A stretch of 64,000 nucleotides of DNA from Gemmatimonadota bacterium (lineage in GTDB: Bacteria; Latescibacterota; UBA2968; UBA8231): contig JABJJN010000024.1 in the NCBI GenBank assembly GCA_018660835.1, forward strand, positions 187,663 through 251,662. Direction: 5' to 3'. The notes under the pieces are model-generated. The model made no database searches, was not told where the DNA came from, and saw only the letters and a program-made list of their open reading frames with translations. Below are positions 34,913 to 44,600 of the stretch, piece after piece (position 1 is the first letter of the stretch; every line of letters starts with the position of its first letter). The translations under genes were made by a program, and so were the position numbers.

Positions 34913-35037
34913 TAGAGTGACCTTAAGGAACGTGTGTGGAAGAGCGACAGAGCAAACCACGATAGCACCTTGCCCACGATCGGGCAAGTACCTGCAGAAG
35001 ATGCTGTTAGCTCGGTTTTTCCGTTACTGAGAAATCA

Positions 35038-35061
35038 CCGATCCCGTCTGCAGCGGATCGG
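35038..35061 (-). terminator. Possible terminator after the LLM oxidoreductase gene
   Basis: CCGATCC (35038-35044) pairs with GGATCGG (35055-35061) across a 10-nt loop and is followed on the minus strand by TGATTTCT. The stem is short and the T-tract weak; it lies just beyond the stop at 35074. Confidence 0.4.
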
Positions 35062-35073
35062 CAGTGCTGGATG

Positions 35074-36132
35074 TCATTTCCTGAGTTGGCTGATCACATC
35101 CGCCGCCAGTCGACGCATCGACTGTGTTGCCAACTCATGCGACAGGGACCCCCACCGCATCCAGCACAGAACTTCTCCTACACCGATCTCTTGCAGCGTG
35201 CGCATGCGCTCGGTGACATAGGCCGTGTCGCCCGCCAAAACGCGACGCTCCAGCATCCCTTCCACCTCATCGGCGTCGACTGCCGGCAAATCCAGCGAGT
35301 GGAAGTCGCTCTCCTCCAGGGGCACGGGTCCCATGCCCGCCAGCGCCTTGGCCACCCGCATCGACCAAGCCGTAGAATCGCGGACAGTGTCCCTGGCCGT
35401 CTCCGCGTCATCGGCCATGTGAATCTGGCGCATCACACCCGGAGACTTCGCGCAGTCCTCGGCTTGTGCCTGCGTGATACTCCCCGCAGCCACCGCGAGC
35501 TCGAGGGTCTCCCGGTAGAGCACCAGACTGTCACGCACTTGCTCGTCGCCCCCAAGTAGCAGAATCCGGTGTCCCCTTTCCGCCACTGAACGCACACTGT
35601 CGGGATGGCCCGCTGTGATGGCGATAGGAGGATGCGGCTGTTGCAAGGGTTTTGGAAAGCTGGCCGCACCCTCCAGATCGAACAGCTCGCCGCGATGGGT
35701 CACCTGAGGCTGCGTCCACAGCTCCCGCACCAGATCCACGATCTCCCAGTGCGTGCCATGTCGAGTCTCGAAATCGGCACCCACCATGGAAAACTCGTAG
35801 GGCGAATAGCCGGCACCGAACCCGGCGATCACTCGCCCCCCGCTCAACTGGTCTACCATCGCCACCTGCTCTGCCAGGCGAACAGGATGGTGCATCGGTG
35901 TAATGTGGGCGGCAAAACCCAGGCGGATCCGTTGCGTGCGCGCAGCAATGGCCGCCGCTAGCACAGCCGGATTGCTAGACAACCCGTAGCGAGACCCATG
36001 GTGTTCGGTGAGCCAGCACGTGTCGAAGCCCAGTTCCTCCGCCAGCACCGCTTCGTTTAGCGTCTGCTGCAGCAGGTCCTGCGCCGTGAGCCCAGGTGGA
36101 TGAGTCAATAGGTGAAAGGTGCCGAATCGCAT
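35074..36132 (-). CDS. LLM class flavin-dependent oxidoreductase
   Basis: 352-aa luciferase-like TIM barrel. MRFGTFHLLTHPPG and DTCWLTEHHGSRYGLSSNPA are the conserved start and the His-bearing strand; RIRLGFAAHITPMHHPVRLA and GRVIAGFGAGYSPYEFSMVG are the FMN-binding region. Probably an FMNH2-dependent monooxygenase of an unknown organic or sulfonate substrate. Single gene, 40 bp from the sulfatase start region on the same strand. Confidence 0.85.
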   Translation of the reverse strand: MRFGTFHLLTHPPGLTAQDLLQQTLNEAVLAEELGFDTCWLTEHHGSRYGLSSNPAVLAAAIAARTQRIRLGFAAHITPMHHPVRLAEQVAMVDQLSGGRVIAGFGAGYSPYEFSMVGADFETRHGTHWEIVDLVRELWTQPQVTHRGELFDLEGAASFPKPLQQPHPPIAITAGHPDSVRSVAERGHRILLLGGDEQVRDSLVLYRETLELAVAAGSITQAQAEDCAKSPGVMRQIHMADDAETARDTVRDSTAWSMRVAKALAGMGPVPLEESDFHSLDLPAVDADEVEGMLERRVLAGDTAYVTERMRTLQEIGVGEVLCWMRWGSLSHELATQSMRRLAADVISQLRK

Positions 36133-36173
36133 AGGTCTCTCTCCTGGACGTCAGATCGTGTCAGGGTCTGCCA

Positions 36174-37607
36174 TCACACGAAGGATTCCGAGTTGTCGTC
36201 GGGCATCACCATTTGCACCTGCCCCTTGCCAGTCACCGGCAGCCACGACCCATCTCGTGCTGGATTCTCGAATCGCGCGAACCATTCACCGAGATCCGTG
36301 CGCAGACCGTCGAGGGTATCGGTGTGGGCTTCATCCTCGACCAGATTCGTCGTCTCCCCTGGATCCCGTCGCAGATGATACAATTCGTGCGGCCCCTCCG
36401 GATAGCGGTGCACATACTTCCAGTCCGTGTCGCGGATCATGCGCACAGGACCATACTCGTCGAAGACCCTAGGATTTTCTACAACGATCGACCCATCCTG
36501 GTGCTTCCCATCCACGAGTGGGGTGGCAAAGGAGCGACCGGGGAGGTCCTGTGCAAGTGGATTGTCCATATCCAGCAACTCCAGCAGCGTCGGCAGGAAG
36601 TCGTAGTGGCTGACCAGACTTTCATTGACGACGCCTGCTGGAATTCGACCGGGACAGCGGGCCAGAAAAGGGACCTTCACAGCTTCTTCATACATGTTCA
36701 TCGGATGCGTCCCGTTGCCCTTCCCCAGAATCCCATGGTGACCCATGCTGAAGCCATTGTCGCTGGTGAAGAACACGAGGGTTTCCTCAGTGATGCCCTG
36801 GGTCTCGAGTGTATCCAGTATCCGCGCGATCCCTTTATCCATCGCTGTAATCGTGGTGAAGTATCCTTGAATCGTTTCACGCCGTTGCTCTGCGGACGGA
36901 TCCCAACCACCCCAGGGATGCGGTGGCAACACAGGCAGACTCGGAAAATCCTGATCAGCATAGTGCTGCCAGATCTCTGCTGGTTGCTCATGCTCGCGCC
37001 ATGGCGCATGGGGAGCCGTGTAGTGGACGCTCAGACAGAATGGGTCGGCGTCGTGTGCATGGTCATTTACGAATGTCACGGCGCGGTCGGTGAAGAGGTC
37101 AGTCACATACTGCGACTGGTGTTCGAGTGCGTCGTCGTTGTCGAAGATGAAGTAGTCTGTGTAGCTGTCACCACCAAGCGAGTGGGCGCACCAGTAGTCA
37201 TGGCTCTTCTGTCGTCGACCACTGTCACCCAGATGCCATTTGCCAGATAGACCACACAGATAGCCGTTGTCGGCCAACAGGTCGGTGAATGCCGTCAGCC
37301 CCGCCAGATACTCGATCGGTCGGTCCTTACCACACCAGGTGACCCCATCCTCCACGTCGATGTTTCCGGACTTGATCCAGTCGTGGATCCCATGGGAGGA
37401 CGGTATCTGACCGGTCAGAAAACTCGCTCGTGCAGGCGAGCAGACCGGTGAGGCGCAGAAACAGTTGGAGAATCGCATGCCCTCAGCAGCCAACCGATCC
37501 AGCGCCGGCGTGTATAGTTCCGCAGTGCCCGCACAACCCATTGCCCACGGACCCTGATCGTCGGACATGATGATGAGGACGTTGGGCTTTTTCTTCGACT
37601 TTGCCAT
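36174..37607 (-). CDS. Cys-type sulfatase (CSPAR)
   Basis: 477-aa arylsulfatase-family hydrolase. PNVLIIMSDDQGPWAMG supplies the Asp pair for calcium, VCSPARASFLTGQIPSSHG is the C-x-P-x-R formylglycine motif, and KWHLGDSGR and VFFTSDNGFSMGHHG are further metal and substrate residues. No signal peptide, so cytoplasmic action or an alternative export is implied. Needs conversion of the Cys to formylglycine by FGE or anSME, neither encoded in this window. Possibly co-transcribed with the isochorismatase-like gene 11 bp upstream. Confidence 0.92.
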   Translation of the reverse strand: MAKSKKKPNVLIIMSDDQGPWAMGCAGTAELYTPALDRLAAEGMRFSNCFCASPVCSPARASFLTGQIPSSHGIHDWIKSGNIDVEDGVTWCGKDRPIEYLAGLTAFTDLLADNGYLCGLSGKWHLGDSGRRQKSHDYWCAHSLGGDSYTDYFIFDNDDALEHQSQYVTDLFTDRAVTFVNDHAHDADPFCLSVHYTAPHAPWREHEQPAEIWQHYADQDFPSLPVLPPHPWGGWDPSAEQRRETIQGYFTTITAMDKGIARILDTLETQGITEETLVFFTSDNGFSMGHHGILGKGNGTHPMNMYEEAVKVPFLARCPGRIPAGVVNESLVSHYDFLPTLLELLDMDNPLAQDLPGRSFATPLVDGKHQDGSIVVENPRVFDEYGPVRMIRDTDWKYVHRYPEGPHELYHLRRDPGETTNLVEDEAHTDTLDGLRTDLGEWFARFENPARDGSWLPVTGKGQVQMVMPDDNSESFV

Positions 37608-37618
37608 TCAGGACCTCC

Positions 37619-38383
37619 TCAGCCCGCCTGTGCACACGCAGAAAGGAATTCGGTATTTGCGGCACTGAAACCCAGTTGCGTTTCTGCCTCGCGGATAGCG
37701 AGTTCCGTCGCCATCAGTTCGTTCACTGTGTCCGGATACTCCACACCCATCGTCGCATCACGCAGAAGGATGAGGTTGTAGCCTCGTGCCGCCATTGCCC
37801 GCATCCCATAGTTGCGGCCCAGAATGCACCAGTTGGTTGCAAACCCTGCGTAGATCAGATGCACGATGCCACGCTTCTCGCAAAGCTCGTGCAATTGGTC
37901 GCCTGTCTCCAACAGTTCTTCGTTATCACGCACATCGATCAGTGGCGACATGCCGATCTCCACATCCGGGACACCCGGTGGCTGCGCCCGTGGACCTCGG
38001 AACGCCTCGTCCGCGCCCTGCCGTGCGCGAAACTGCGCCGGCGGCCATGTCGGTGGTTGACCGGAATCAACAGGACGATGCCGTGCCATATGCTCGGGAT
38101 AGGAGGGCGTCACTCGCGGGCTTGGTGCGTGAATGATCGTCAGAGCCGCCGCACGTGACGCCTCAAGGACCGGCACCACCGCCTCACGCATGATCTGTTC
38201 GGCTCGTTCCAGCCAACTGAGGATGAAGTGGTTGTCCCATGTGTCGACAAGCACAAGCGCCGTCTGTTTGATCGGCAGCGACATCTTCGTTTCCCGACGG
38301 ATGAAGTGTTCCTCTCGATACGGGAGTCCCTCCCTTGGAGAGTCCTGGAAGTAGCGCACCTTCAGATCCAGCGATCGCGTCAT
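37619..38383 (-). CDS. Isochorismatase-like cysteine hydrolase
   Basis: About 254 aa with the fold's triad: ALVLVDTWDNH (Asp), a Lys in the central strand region, and AGFATNWCILGRNYGMRAM (Cys). An insertion rich in Pro (TWPPAQFRARQGADEAFRGP) enlarges the usual 190-aa fold. Family members cleave amide or vinyl-ether bonds (nicotinamidase, N-carbamoylsarcosine amidase, isochorismatase). Alternative start at MSLPIKQTALVLV would trim 33 residues. Confidence 0.82.
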   Translation of the reverse strand: MTRSLDLKVRYFQDSPREGLPYREEHFIRRETKMSLPIKQTALVLVDTWDNHFILSWLERAEQIMREAVVPVLEASRAAALTIIHAPSPRVTPSYPEHMARHRPVDSGQPPTWPPAQFRARQGADEAFRGPRAQPPGVPDVEIGMSPLIDVRDNEELLETGDQLHELCEKRGIVHLIYAGFATNWCILGRNYGMRAMAARGYNLILLRDATMGVEYPDTVNELMATELAIREAETQLGFSAANTEFLSACAQAG

Positions 38384-38593
38384 GTTCCTCTCCTGGTCTT
38401 TGCATCCAATGGCCCATCGTTGCTTTGTTTCTCACCAATGCAACCGAAAACCAGTGCAACAGGGCAAACCCCCACACGCATGAGTGCATCCACTTTGACG
38501 AAGTGACAGGGGTGCCGAGATGTAACGGAAGCGGCCGATCAAGGTCTTACTCCCTGTACTTCCGCCTCGTTCTGTCCAACAACCTGGGAAACC

Positions 38594-40300
38594 ATGGGCA
38601 AGCAGAGCAAACGACGATCAAGACCAAGGCACCGCGGCACCCAGGCGCGGGCCAATGCCGATCTCGATACCCACATCGCTTCCCTCGGACTGAAAACCGT
38701 CGGTGAGTATCAGCGTTGGTGTCGGAATCATGGGTTTACGGGGGCCCTGACAAAAGATTGGCGCGAGCGTCGGCAGGAAAGAGACGCCGCCAGTCGCGAT
38801 ACCGTCGCCGGCAACACTCAGGCGCTCCTCAAAGAGCACGTTGAAGCCATGGGTCTTGGTGACACTCAGACCTACCAACAGTGGTGCCGCGATCATGACA
38901 TGAGCGACGCCCTGCACAAGGGCAGGCGGCAGCGCCAGAAAGAGATCGAGTTATCGCGTGAATTGGCCAGTCGCCAGGCCTTGCGACGCGTCCGCCGGCT
39001 CACACGTCGACCGCACGAGACGATCGAGGCGCTGTTTGCCAATCAGATCGACACAACCGATCTCAAACCCGCCTGGCTGGGTCACGTTGCCCAATTGCTT
39101 GAACAAGGCACCGACGACGGCACACGTGATGCCTTTCGACGACTGCTGCTACATGCCGAGCGCATGCGGGCCGATCTTTTCAGCCTCGATCCGGCGTTGG
39201 CTCGATTCGGCGAAGCCGCTGACAACCGCTGGATGGCTGGACTCCTGCGGATCGCTCGCCTTCACGAGCACTGGCAACGACCGCTGGAAGATTGGCGACC
39301 CCAGGGACACAGTGCGCGGCGACATTTTCCCGCCTTGCTGAGACATTTGCTCGCTCAGTATGCAGTACCAGATTTCGTCGACACCCTCTTTCTGCAACCC
39401 GACCATGAAACACCTGCCAACGCAGTCGCTTGGTTCTTGCACATGGCGACCGGTGGCAATCTTCGCGTGGCACCCGATCTGCCCATAGATCTCACCAAAC
39501 GCATGGCCCACGAGACTCTGCAAGCACCGTCGCACTTCACCTTCGTCGAAGCTCTGCGTTACGGGCAAGTCATCGGCCAGGGAAGCGGAGCGCCCCTTGT
39601 TGAGGCCATCATTGCCACACGACTCGGAAGATCCTTTGAGCACGAGGAGTTCTGGTCCAGCGTCATTCACTGGTTAACGAAACATCCCATGATCGACCTG
39701 GACCTTGTTGATCCCATTGTCGAATACATCCAGCTGCAGAAGTACACCCCGCAGCAGACCGGGGATCCACAGGAACCCAACTTCTCCATGAAGAGCCGCA
39801 GCGTGAACAAATTGCTGGATCTCGTGGAGGCGTGGCAGACACGCCTGTCCCGCGAGAGTCGCATACCCGCCACACGCTGGCAACGATCGCAAATCGGTGA
39901 GCTGCAGGAAAAGACGACGGACAAGAAGGGTTTCGAACTCACGTGGAGCGTGCGCGAACTGACGACGACTTCTGAACTGGTCGCCGAAGGCCGTGCCTTG
40001 AGCCACTGTGTGCGCTCCTATGCCACCGGCTGCCGCTCCGGTCGCCACGCAGTCTTCTCCGTACAACTCGCCGTCGACGACGAACGCCCGATGCGCCTCA
40101 TGACGATCGCCGTGAGTCCCAAGACAAGAGTCATCAGCCAGATGCGCGGCCGCTTCAACGCCCAGCCAACGGGCAAACAGCCGGGAGGCGCAAGGAAGCG
40201 CTCGCTCAAGGCAGACTACAGACTCGACCTGCGCGCCTCCCGCGCCGTAGTACACCGGTGGATGGAAGCCGAAGGCGTCCGACGCGGCGCCAACACCTGA
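38594..40300 (+). CDS. PcfJ-family protein with N-terminal tandem repeat
   Basis: 568 aa. The C-terminal block ELVAEGRALSHCVRSYATGC, RSGRHAVFSVQL and TRVISQMRGRFNAQP is the PcfJ domain named after a conjugative-plasmid protein of unknown function. The N-terminus has two related ~40-residue units: HIASLGLKTVGEYQRWCRNH around residue 25 and HVEAMGLGDTQTYQQWCRDH around 80, each followed by a basic helix. These repeats could bind nucleic acid. Chromosomal context gives no conjugation genes. ATG 38594 is the only reasonable start; ribosome site weak. Confidence 0.7.
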   Translation: MGKQSKRRSRPRHRGTQARANADLDTHIASLGLKTVGEYQRWCRNHGFTGALTKDWRERRQERDAASRDTVAGNTQALLKEHVEAMGLGDTQTYQQWCRDHDMSDALHKGRRQRQKEIELSRELASRQALRRVRRLTRRPHETIEALFANQIDTTDLKPAWLGHVAQLLEQGTDDGTRDAFRRLLLHAERMRADLFSLDPALARFGEAADNRWMAGLLRIARLHEHWQRPLEDWRPQGHSARRHFPALLRHLLAQYAVPDFVDTLFLQPDHETPANAVAWFLHMATGGNLRVAPDLPIDLTKRMAHETLQAPSHFTFVEALRYGQVIGQGSGAPLVEAIIATRLGRSFEHEEFWSSVIHWLTKHPMIDLDLVDPIVEYIQLQKYTPQQTGDPQEPNFSMKSRSVNKLLDLVEAWQTRLSRESRIPATRWQRSQIGELQEKTTDKKGFELTWSVRELTTTSELVAEGRALSHCVRSYATGCRSGRHAVFSVQLAVDDERPMRLMTIAVSPKTRVISQMRGRFNAQPTGKQPGGARKRSLKADYRLDLRASRAVVHRWMEAEGVRRGANT

Positions 40301-40412
40301 TTCGCCGACCCGAGCCTCTCGCCGCCCGACCCCTGCCAAGCAGACAGTTGCCCCACATCCTTAACAAGCCGACTCTATCCTTAGGACCATTAACCCGAGG
40401 GGAAGTCAGGCC

Positions 40413-41609
40413 ATGAGCAAGCGCAGTGTCGAGAAATCCTGGGAGCTCCACGAGCGCGCGATCAAGGTCGTGCCCATGGCGACTCAGACCCACAGCAAGG
40501 CCCCACGCCAGGCCCTGCGCGAAGTGGAGCCCTGCTTCCTCGTTCGTGGCGACGGTTGTCGCGTGTGGGACGTCGACGGCAACGAGTATATCGACTTCCG
40601 CAATGGCCTTGGACCCGTCAGCCTGGGGTACGCGTATCCATCAGTAAATGAAGCCGTCGCAAGACAGTTGCAGGATGGCGTCGTCTTCAGCTATTCCCAT
40701 CCTCTCGAGGTGGAAATCGCCGAACGCCTCGTCGACATCATCCCCTGTGCCGAGCGCGTGCGCTTTCTCAAGACGGGCGGTGAGGCCATGGCTGCCACCC
40801 ATCGTCTAGCCCGCGGCTTCACCGGACGTGATCACATTCTCACGTGTGGTTATCACGGCTGGGTGAATAGCATGGGCAAGGGGGTACCGACGCCAACGAA
40901 GTCGACCTATACCGCTTTGCCATGGGGAAATATCGACGCCTTTCAGACCGCGATCGATGCCCAGGGCGCCGACAATATTGCCGCCATCTCCGTCGCCTGC
41001 GACTACGCTGGCGTGGAACAAGGTCATCAGTTCTTGCCCGCACTGCGCACCATGTGTGATCGGATCGGTGCCGTGCTCATTTTCGACGAAATCGTGATGG
41101 GCTTTCGATTGCGGCGCGCTGGAGCGCAGGAATACTTCGGCGTGACGCCCGATTTGGCGGTCTTCGCCAAAGGCATCTCCAATGGGGTCCCCCTGTCGAC
41201 CTACCTGGGTCGTGCAGACATCATGGATGCAGTGGAGAAAGTTGTGATCAGTTCCACCTTCGGTGGTGACACACTTGGACTGGCCGCAGCCGGAGCCGTT
41301 CTCGATATCTATGAGCAGGAGGATGTGATCGGCGAATTGTGGGCTCGCGGTGAGCAACTGCACACCGGTTTCGCCGCCCTCGCCGAGTCACAAGGTGTCG
41401 AGGCCAATTTCGCCGGGCTGCCACCAGTGGGTATGCTGCAATTGCCCGACGGAGTGGATCGCCTGCAGTTCGAAGGTGCTTGCCTGAATCGTGGCGTGAT
41501 CACTTTCAGTGTCTACTATCCAAGTTATTCCCATTCGGAAGCAGATATCGACGAAGCGCTTGGCGCCATGGGTGCAGCTCTGCAGCAAATAATGTCCGAC
41601 CCAGCATGA
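40413..41609 (+). CDS. Class III aminotransferase, glutamate-1-semialdehyde mutase-like
   Basis: 398-aa PLP enzyme. VWDVDGNEYIDFRNGLGPVS is the fold's N-terminal strand; CGYHGWVNSMGKG carries the Tyr-His stacking residues; VLIFDEIVMGFRLRRAGAQE the PLP-binding Asp; LAVFAKGISNGVPLS the Schiff-base Lys. Sequence is closest in feel to HemL-like aminomutases, but the ~400 aa and the accessory context fit an aminotransferase of sugar or natural-product pathways. AGGGGA precedes ATG 40413. Its stop overlaps the next gene's start (ATGA). Confidence 0.88.
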   Translation: MSKRSVEKSWELHERAIKVVPMATQTHSKAPRQALREVEPCFLVRGDGCRVWDVDGNEYIDFRNGLGPVSLGYAYPSVNEAVARQLQDGVVFSYSHPLEVEIAERLVDIIPCAERVRFLKTGGEAMAATHRLARGFTGRDHILTCGYHGWVNSMGKGVPTPTKSTYTALPWGNIDAFQTAIDAQGADNIAAISVACDYAGVEQGHQFLPALRTMCDRIGAVLIFDEIVMGFRLRRAGAQEYFGVTPDLAVFAKGISNGVPLSTYLGRADIMDAVEKVVISSTFGGDTLGLAAAGAVLDIYEQEDVIGELWARGEQLHTGFAALAESQGVEANFAGLPPVGMLQLPDGVDRLQFEGACLNRGVITFSVYYPSYSHSEADIDEALGAMGAALQQIMSDPA

Positions 41610-42220
41610 GCGACGAAGCATCCGACGGTTCGACCTGGGCCACAACGGGTGGCTGGCCGGATGCCGGTTCTGCTGTCACTGCCACCGAACCAGCGCACGA
41701 GCATCAGCCGATCGGCCGTGGCCCCTTCGAGTCGACCCTCTTCGATAACGACCTCTCGCCCCTGCGCTACGTCTTCCGCGTCTGGCCCATCGCCACGGTA
41801 CCGACGCTTGGTATAGCCACCATCCTGGCTCTTGCAAGCCAGCTGTTTGGCTATGAACAGCTCTTCGATCAGAAGCAGTGGGAATTCAATCTCGATTCGC
41901 CCTACTTGCTCTTTGCCGAAATCGTCGTTGGCGCGCCACTGCTGGAAACCATGCTCATGGCCCCCCTGCTGGCCTTCCTGCGCCGCTTTGTTCGGCGTCG
42001 ATGGTATGTGATCTGTGCCTCTGCCTTCGTCTGGGCGATCATGCATTCCCTCAGCGTCGCCATCTGGGGGGTGTGCATCTTCTGGACCTTCGTCGTCTTC
42101 TCCGCCGCCTTCGAGGCCTGGCGACCCCGTGGGTTCTGGTACGCCTACTTCGTCACCGCCGGCATCCATGCATTGAACAATGCCCTTGCCGGTATCGGCC
42201 TGCTGCTTCCTCAGCCCTGA
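41606..42220 (+). CDS. CPBP-like (CAAX protease/bacteriocin-processing) membrane protein
   Basis: 204 aa. Acidic disordered N-terminus, then four to five TM segments. VGAPLLETMLMAPLLAFLRR, SAFVWAIMHSLSVAIWG and VTAGIHALNNALAGIG occupy the positions of the CPBP motifs (EExxxR, FxxxH, HxxN); the first has one Glu rather than two, so protease activity is uncertain. ATG 41606 lies in the aminotransferase stop (ATGA), so the two genes are coupled. Confidence 0.68.
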   Translation: MSDEASDGSTWATTGGWPDAGSAVTATEPAHEHQPIGRGPFESTLFDNDLSPLRYVFRVWPIATVPTLGIATILALASQLFGYEQLFDQKQWEFNLDSPYLLFAEIVVGAPLLETMLMAPLLAFLRRFVRRRWYVICASAFVWAIMHSLSVAIWGVCIFWTFVVFSAAFEAWRPRGFWYAYFVTAGIHALNNALAGIGLLLPQP

Positions 42221-42362
42221 CGCATCGCGTCAACGGGATTCGCCCTCGCTCCACGAATCGACTGCACACTCACCGCCAATAAGGCCGCCGTTACAGCGAT
42301 AGAACCACCGAGGACGAAGAGCATCATCACCCAGGGACTGAGAATTGATAGGGAAGTCGGTA
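42217..42362 (-). pseudogene. C-terminal scar of an FtsX/MacB-type ABC permease
   Basis: SPWVMMLFVLGGSIAVTAALLAVSVQSIRG then ARANPVDAMR is the last TM helix and conserved A-N-P-V-D/E tail of FtsX-like permeases. Only these ~45 residues remain; upstream the sequence switches to the 3' end of the BNR_4 gene, and no start or ATPase gene is nearby. Remnant of a deletion. Confidence 0.65.
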
Positions 42363-42367
42363 CCTGT

Positions 42368-43741
42368 TTACCGGACGGACTCCGGTTCAGCCTCATCTGC
42401 TGTCATCACAGTCGGCATGCGCCACACCTTTCCTTCGCGATTGCAGAAGTAGAGATGCGACACCGAGAACTCATCGGGATTCCCGTCAGCCCAGAAACCG
42501 TAGAATCCTTCGTGTGCATTCACCGGTCGGCGTGCATAGGCGTGGTTGTTGACGGATCCTGACGTCAACCGATCGGCGAGTCGCCAACTCCAACCATCAT
42601 CCTCACTGATCCACATCGCCATTTCGCCACCCGTTCCCCAGTGTTGGGGACCCGGTTCGGTGGGCGCCACGATGCGCCAGTCCTGGTCGGTGATATACAG
42701 TGATCCCATGTCGTAGTTGTGGGTCGTATCGGTCACGGGAGTCAGTTGCCACCCCTCCGGCTGCCAGCGCGCCAATGTCCATGTGCGCGGGTTGCCCATC
42801 GGTCCTGGTCGATGGTCTGCGCTGGTAATAACGAGGATGACGGGATTCCCATCGGCGTCGACACTGATGTCTTTCATGTAGACCAGCCGATTCTCGCTGG
42901 CGAAGTCAACCACTCGTGCCGGTGTGTCCGGCGCTGTCAGCGGCAGGTCTCCCTTCAGATCATGCCCTGCTGCGGTGCGCCAACTAGCGCCCAGATCGTC
43001 CGTTTCCAGATAGAACAGATCTGTCCGATTGTCCGGATGACCTTCGGGGTGGCGATTAAAAGCCGTGATGACTTTCTGCTGTGCTGATCCGCCTCCGACA
43101 CCGGACAGACCACTGACACCACCTTCCGGAAGCCGCCTCGAAACCTGGTAGTGGCCCTCCATACCCGCCAGCTTCTCATCATCTGACCAGGTCACTCCGT
43201 CCTGCGAGCGACTCCAGTATAACTCCCGGACACCCGTGTATTTCGTGAACAGATGCAGGAATCCCTCGCCTGCGATCCACCAGGGTTGCGGGTAGGTCAG
43301 TTCCCCCTCCAGGACCAGTTCGAAACCATCTTCGATCGAGTGTGGCGAGCAACTCCGATAGATGAATCCTGGACGCCGCTGCCCGCGTCCCGAGACAAAG
43401 ACCCAGAGATATCCATCCTCATCGAGGGCGATACTCGGATTGTCATGGGGGTCATCCACCGTCTCTTTGTCATGCACAACCAGAGGCCGACAAAGACGAT
43501 GACTGCCATGATCGTAGGCGCCGATCATCGCCAGTAGATGCCGACGATGATCCCGCGCCCCGCCATATACGAAGAAGGTTTTCTCTACGACCTCATCGTA
43601 GATCGCCAGAGGACAGTGCTTGGCTGTATACGTCCCAAGCCCACCAGAGTATTTGTCACCATGAGGAGACTTCTCATCCCCCGTTGGCGCAAACTGTCCC
43701 AACGTAAACCAGATCCCATGATACCCATCCAGCCGTTCCAC
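42368..43741 (-). CDS. BNR_4-type beta-propeller protein
   Basis: 457 aa. DNPSIALDEDGYLWVFVSGR, LTYPQPWWIAGEGFLHLFTK, YWSRSQDGVTWSDDEKLAG and MYISEDDGWSW-like strands are repeated propeller blades with Asp-box turns. The whole fits the BNR_4 family, which includes ulvan-lyase-related and other glycan-acting propellers. YHGIWFTLGQ at the N-terminus is typical. No signal peptide. It probably acts on a sulfated or uronic-acid oligosaccharide; exact reaction not assignable. Confidence 0.75.
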   Translation of the reverse strand: MERLDGYHGIWFTLGQFAPTGDEKSPHGDKYSGGLGTYTAKHCPLAIYDEVVEKTFFVYGGARDHRRHLLAMIGAYDHGSHRLCRPLVVHDKETVDDPHDNPSIALDEDGYLWVFVSGRGQRRPGFIYRSCSPHSIEDGFELVLEGELTYPQPWWIAGEGFLHLFTKYTGVRELYWSRSQDGVTWSDDEKLAGMEGHYQVSRRLPEGGVSGLSGVGGGSAQQKVITAFNRHPEGHPDNRTDLFYLETDDLGASWRTAAGHDLKGDLPLTAPDTPARVVDFASENRLVYMKDISVDADGNPVILVITSADHRPGPMGNPRTWTLARWQPEGWQLTPVTDTTHNYDMGSLYITDQDWRIVAPTEPGPQHWGTGGEMAMWISEDDGWSWRLADRLTSGSVNNHAYARRPVNAHEGFYGFWADGNPDEFSVSHLYFCNREGKVWRMPTVMTADEAEPESVR

Positions 43742-43811
43742 TTGCTCACCTCAGGGTCTCGACTTCGTGGTTCACTCAAGCCGATTAAATCGGCAGACGC
43801 GTTCCTATGAT

Positions 43812-44600
43812 TCAGCCTTCTGCAACGACTGAATTCGACAGCGTCCCGATCCCTTCGATATCGATCACAATCTCATCCCCGGGGTGAATATCGCCGACAC
43901 CTGACGGCGTGCCTGTGATGATGATATCTCCGGGCAACAGCGTGATGGCGGCACTCATGTATTCGATCAACTGTGGTACGGGGAAGATCAGATCCGATGT
44001 CGATGACGACTGCTTCACATCACCATTCACGCGGGTCGTGAGCTGAAGGTCTGATGGATCCAGGTCGGTGACGATACAGGGCCCCAGGGGCTTGAACGTG
44101 TCATACCCCTTGCAGATCAACATGCAGCCATTGGCCATTTCTTTCTTCTGGATCACGCGCTCCGAAACATCATTGGCAATCGTATAGCCCAGCACATAGT
44201 CCAGCGCATTGGCAGCGGACACGCGCCGCGCCGGCCGACCGATTACGACACCCAGCTCACCTTCAAAATGAATGACCTGACCCTCACGTGGATAGACGAT
44301 GTCATCACCCTGCCCGACAATCGCCGTCGATGGCAGATGAAAGAGCATCGGCTGCTCAGGTGCCGGCAGATTGCTCTCCTCGGCGTGCTTCATGTAGTTG
44401 AGACCCACACCAATCAGTCGTGCCCCCGTGTCAATTGGTGCCAGCAACTTCACCGACGCCAGCGCCCGCTTCTCCCCCGTGGGCTGCAGTCCGTCAAAGG
44501 GTGAATCCGCCAGCAAGTCGACTGTCTCATCATCGACGAGCAACCCCCAACTGTCACCAGCCTCACCATCTCGTACCCGAACAATCCGTTGTGTTGCCAT
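43812..44600 (-). CDS. Fumarylacetoacetate hydrolase (FAH) family protein
   Basis: 262 aa. IGVGLNYMKHAEES is the conserved N-terminal entry, IHFEGELGVVIGRPARRVS gives the E-x-E metal ligands, YTIANDVSERVIQ a further metal Asp, and IIITGTPSGVG the late loop. Family enzymes hydrate, decarboxylate or cleave 2-keto and diketo acids; in this setting 2-keto-3-deoxy sugar-acid metabolism is plausible. Single gene, minus strand. Confidence 0.9.
   Translation of the reverse strand: MATQRIVRVRDGEAGDSWGLLVDDETVDLLADSPFDGLQPTGEKRALASVKLLAPIDTGARLIGVGLNYMKHAEESNLPAPEQPMLFHLPSTAIVGQGDDIVYPREGQVIHFEGELGVVIGRPARRVSAANALDYVLGYTIANDVSERVIQKKEMANGCMLICKGYDTFKPLGPCIVTDLDPSDLQLTTRVNGDVKQSSSTSDLIFPVPQLIEYMSAAITLLPGDIIITGTPSGVGDIHPGDEIVIDIEGIGTLSNSVVAEG

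Noticed and set aside
36213..37250. 345-aa plus-strand frame inside the sulfatase gene
   Set aside because: Antisense shadow; the sulfatase on the minus strand has all its motifs.
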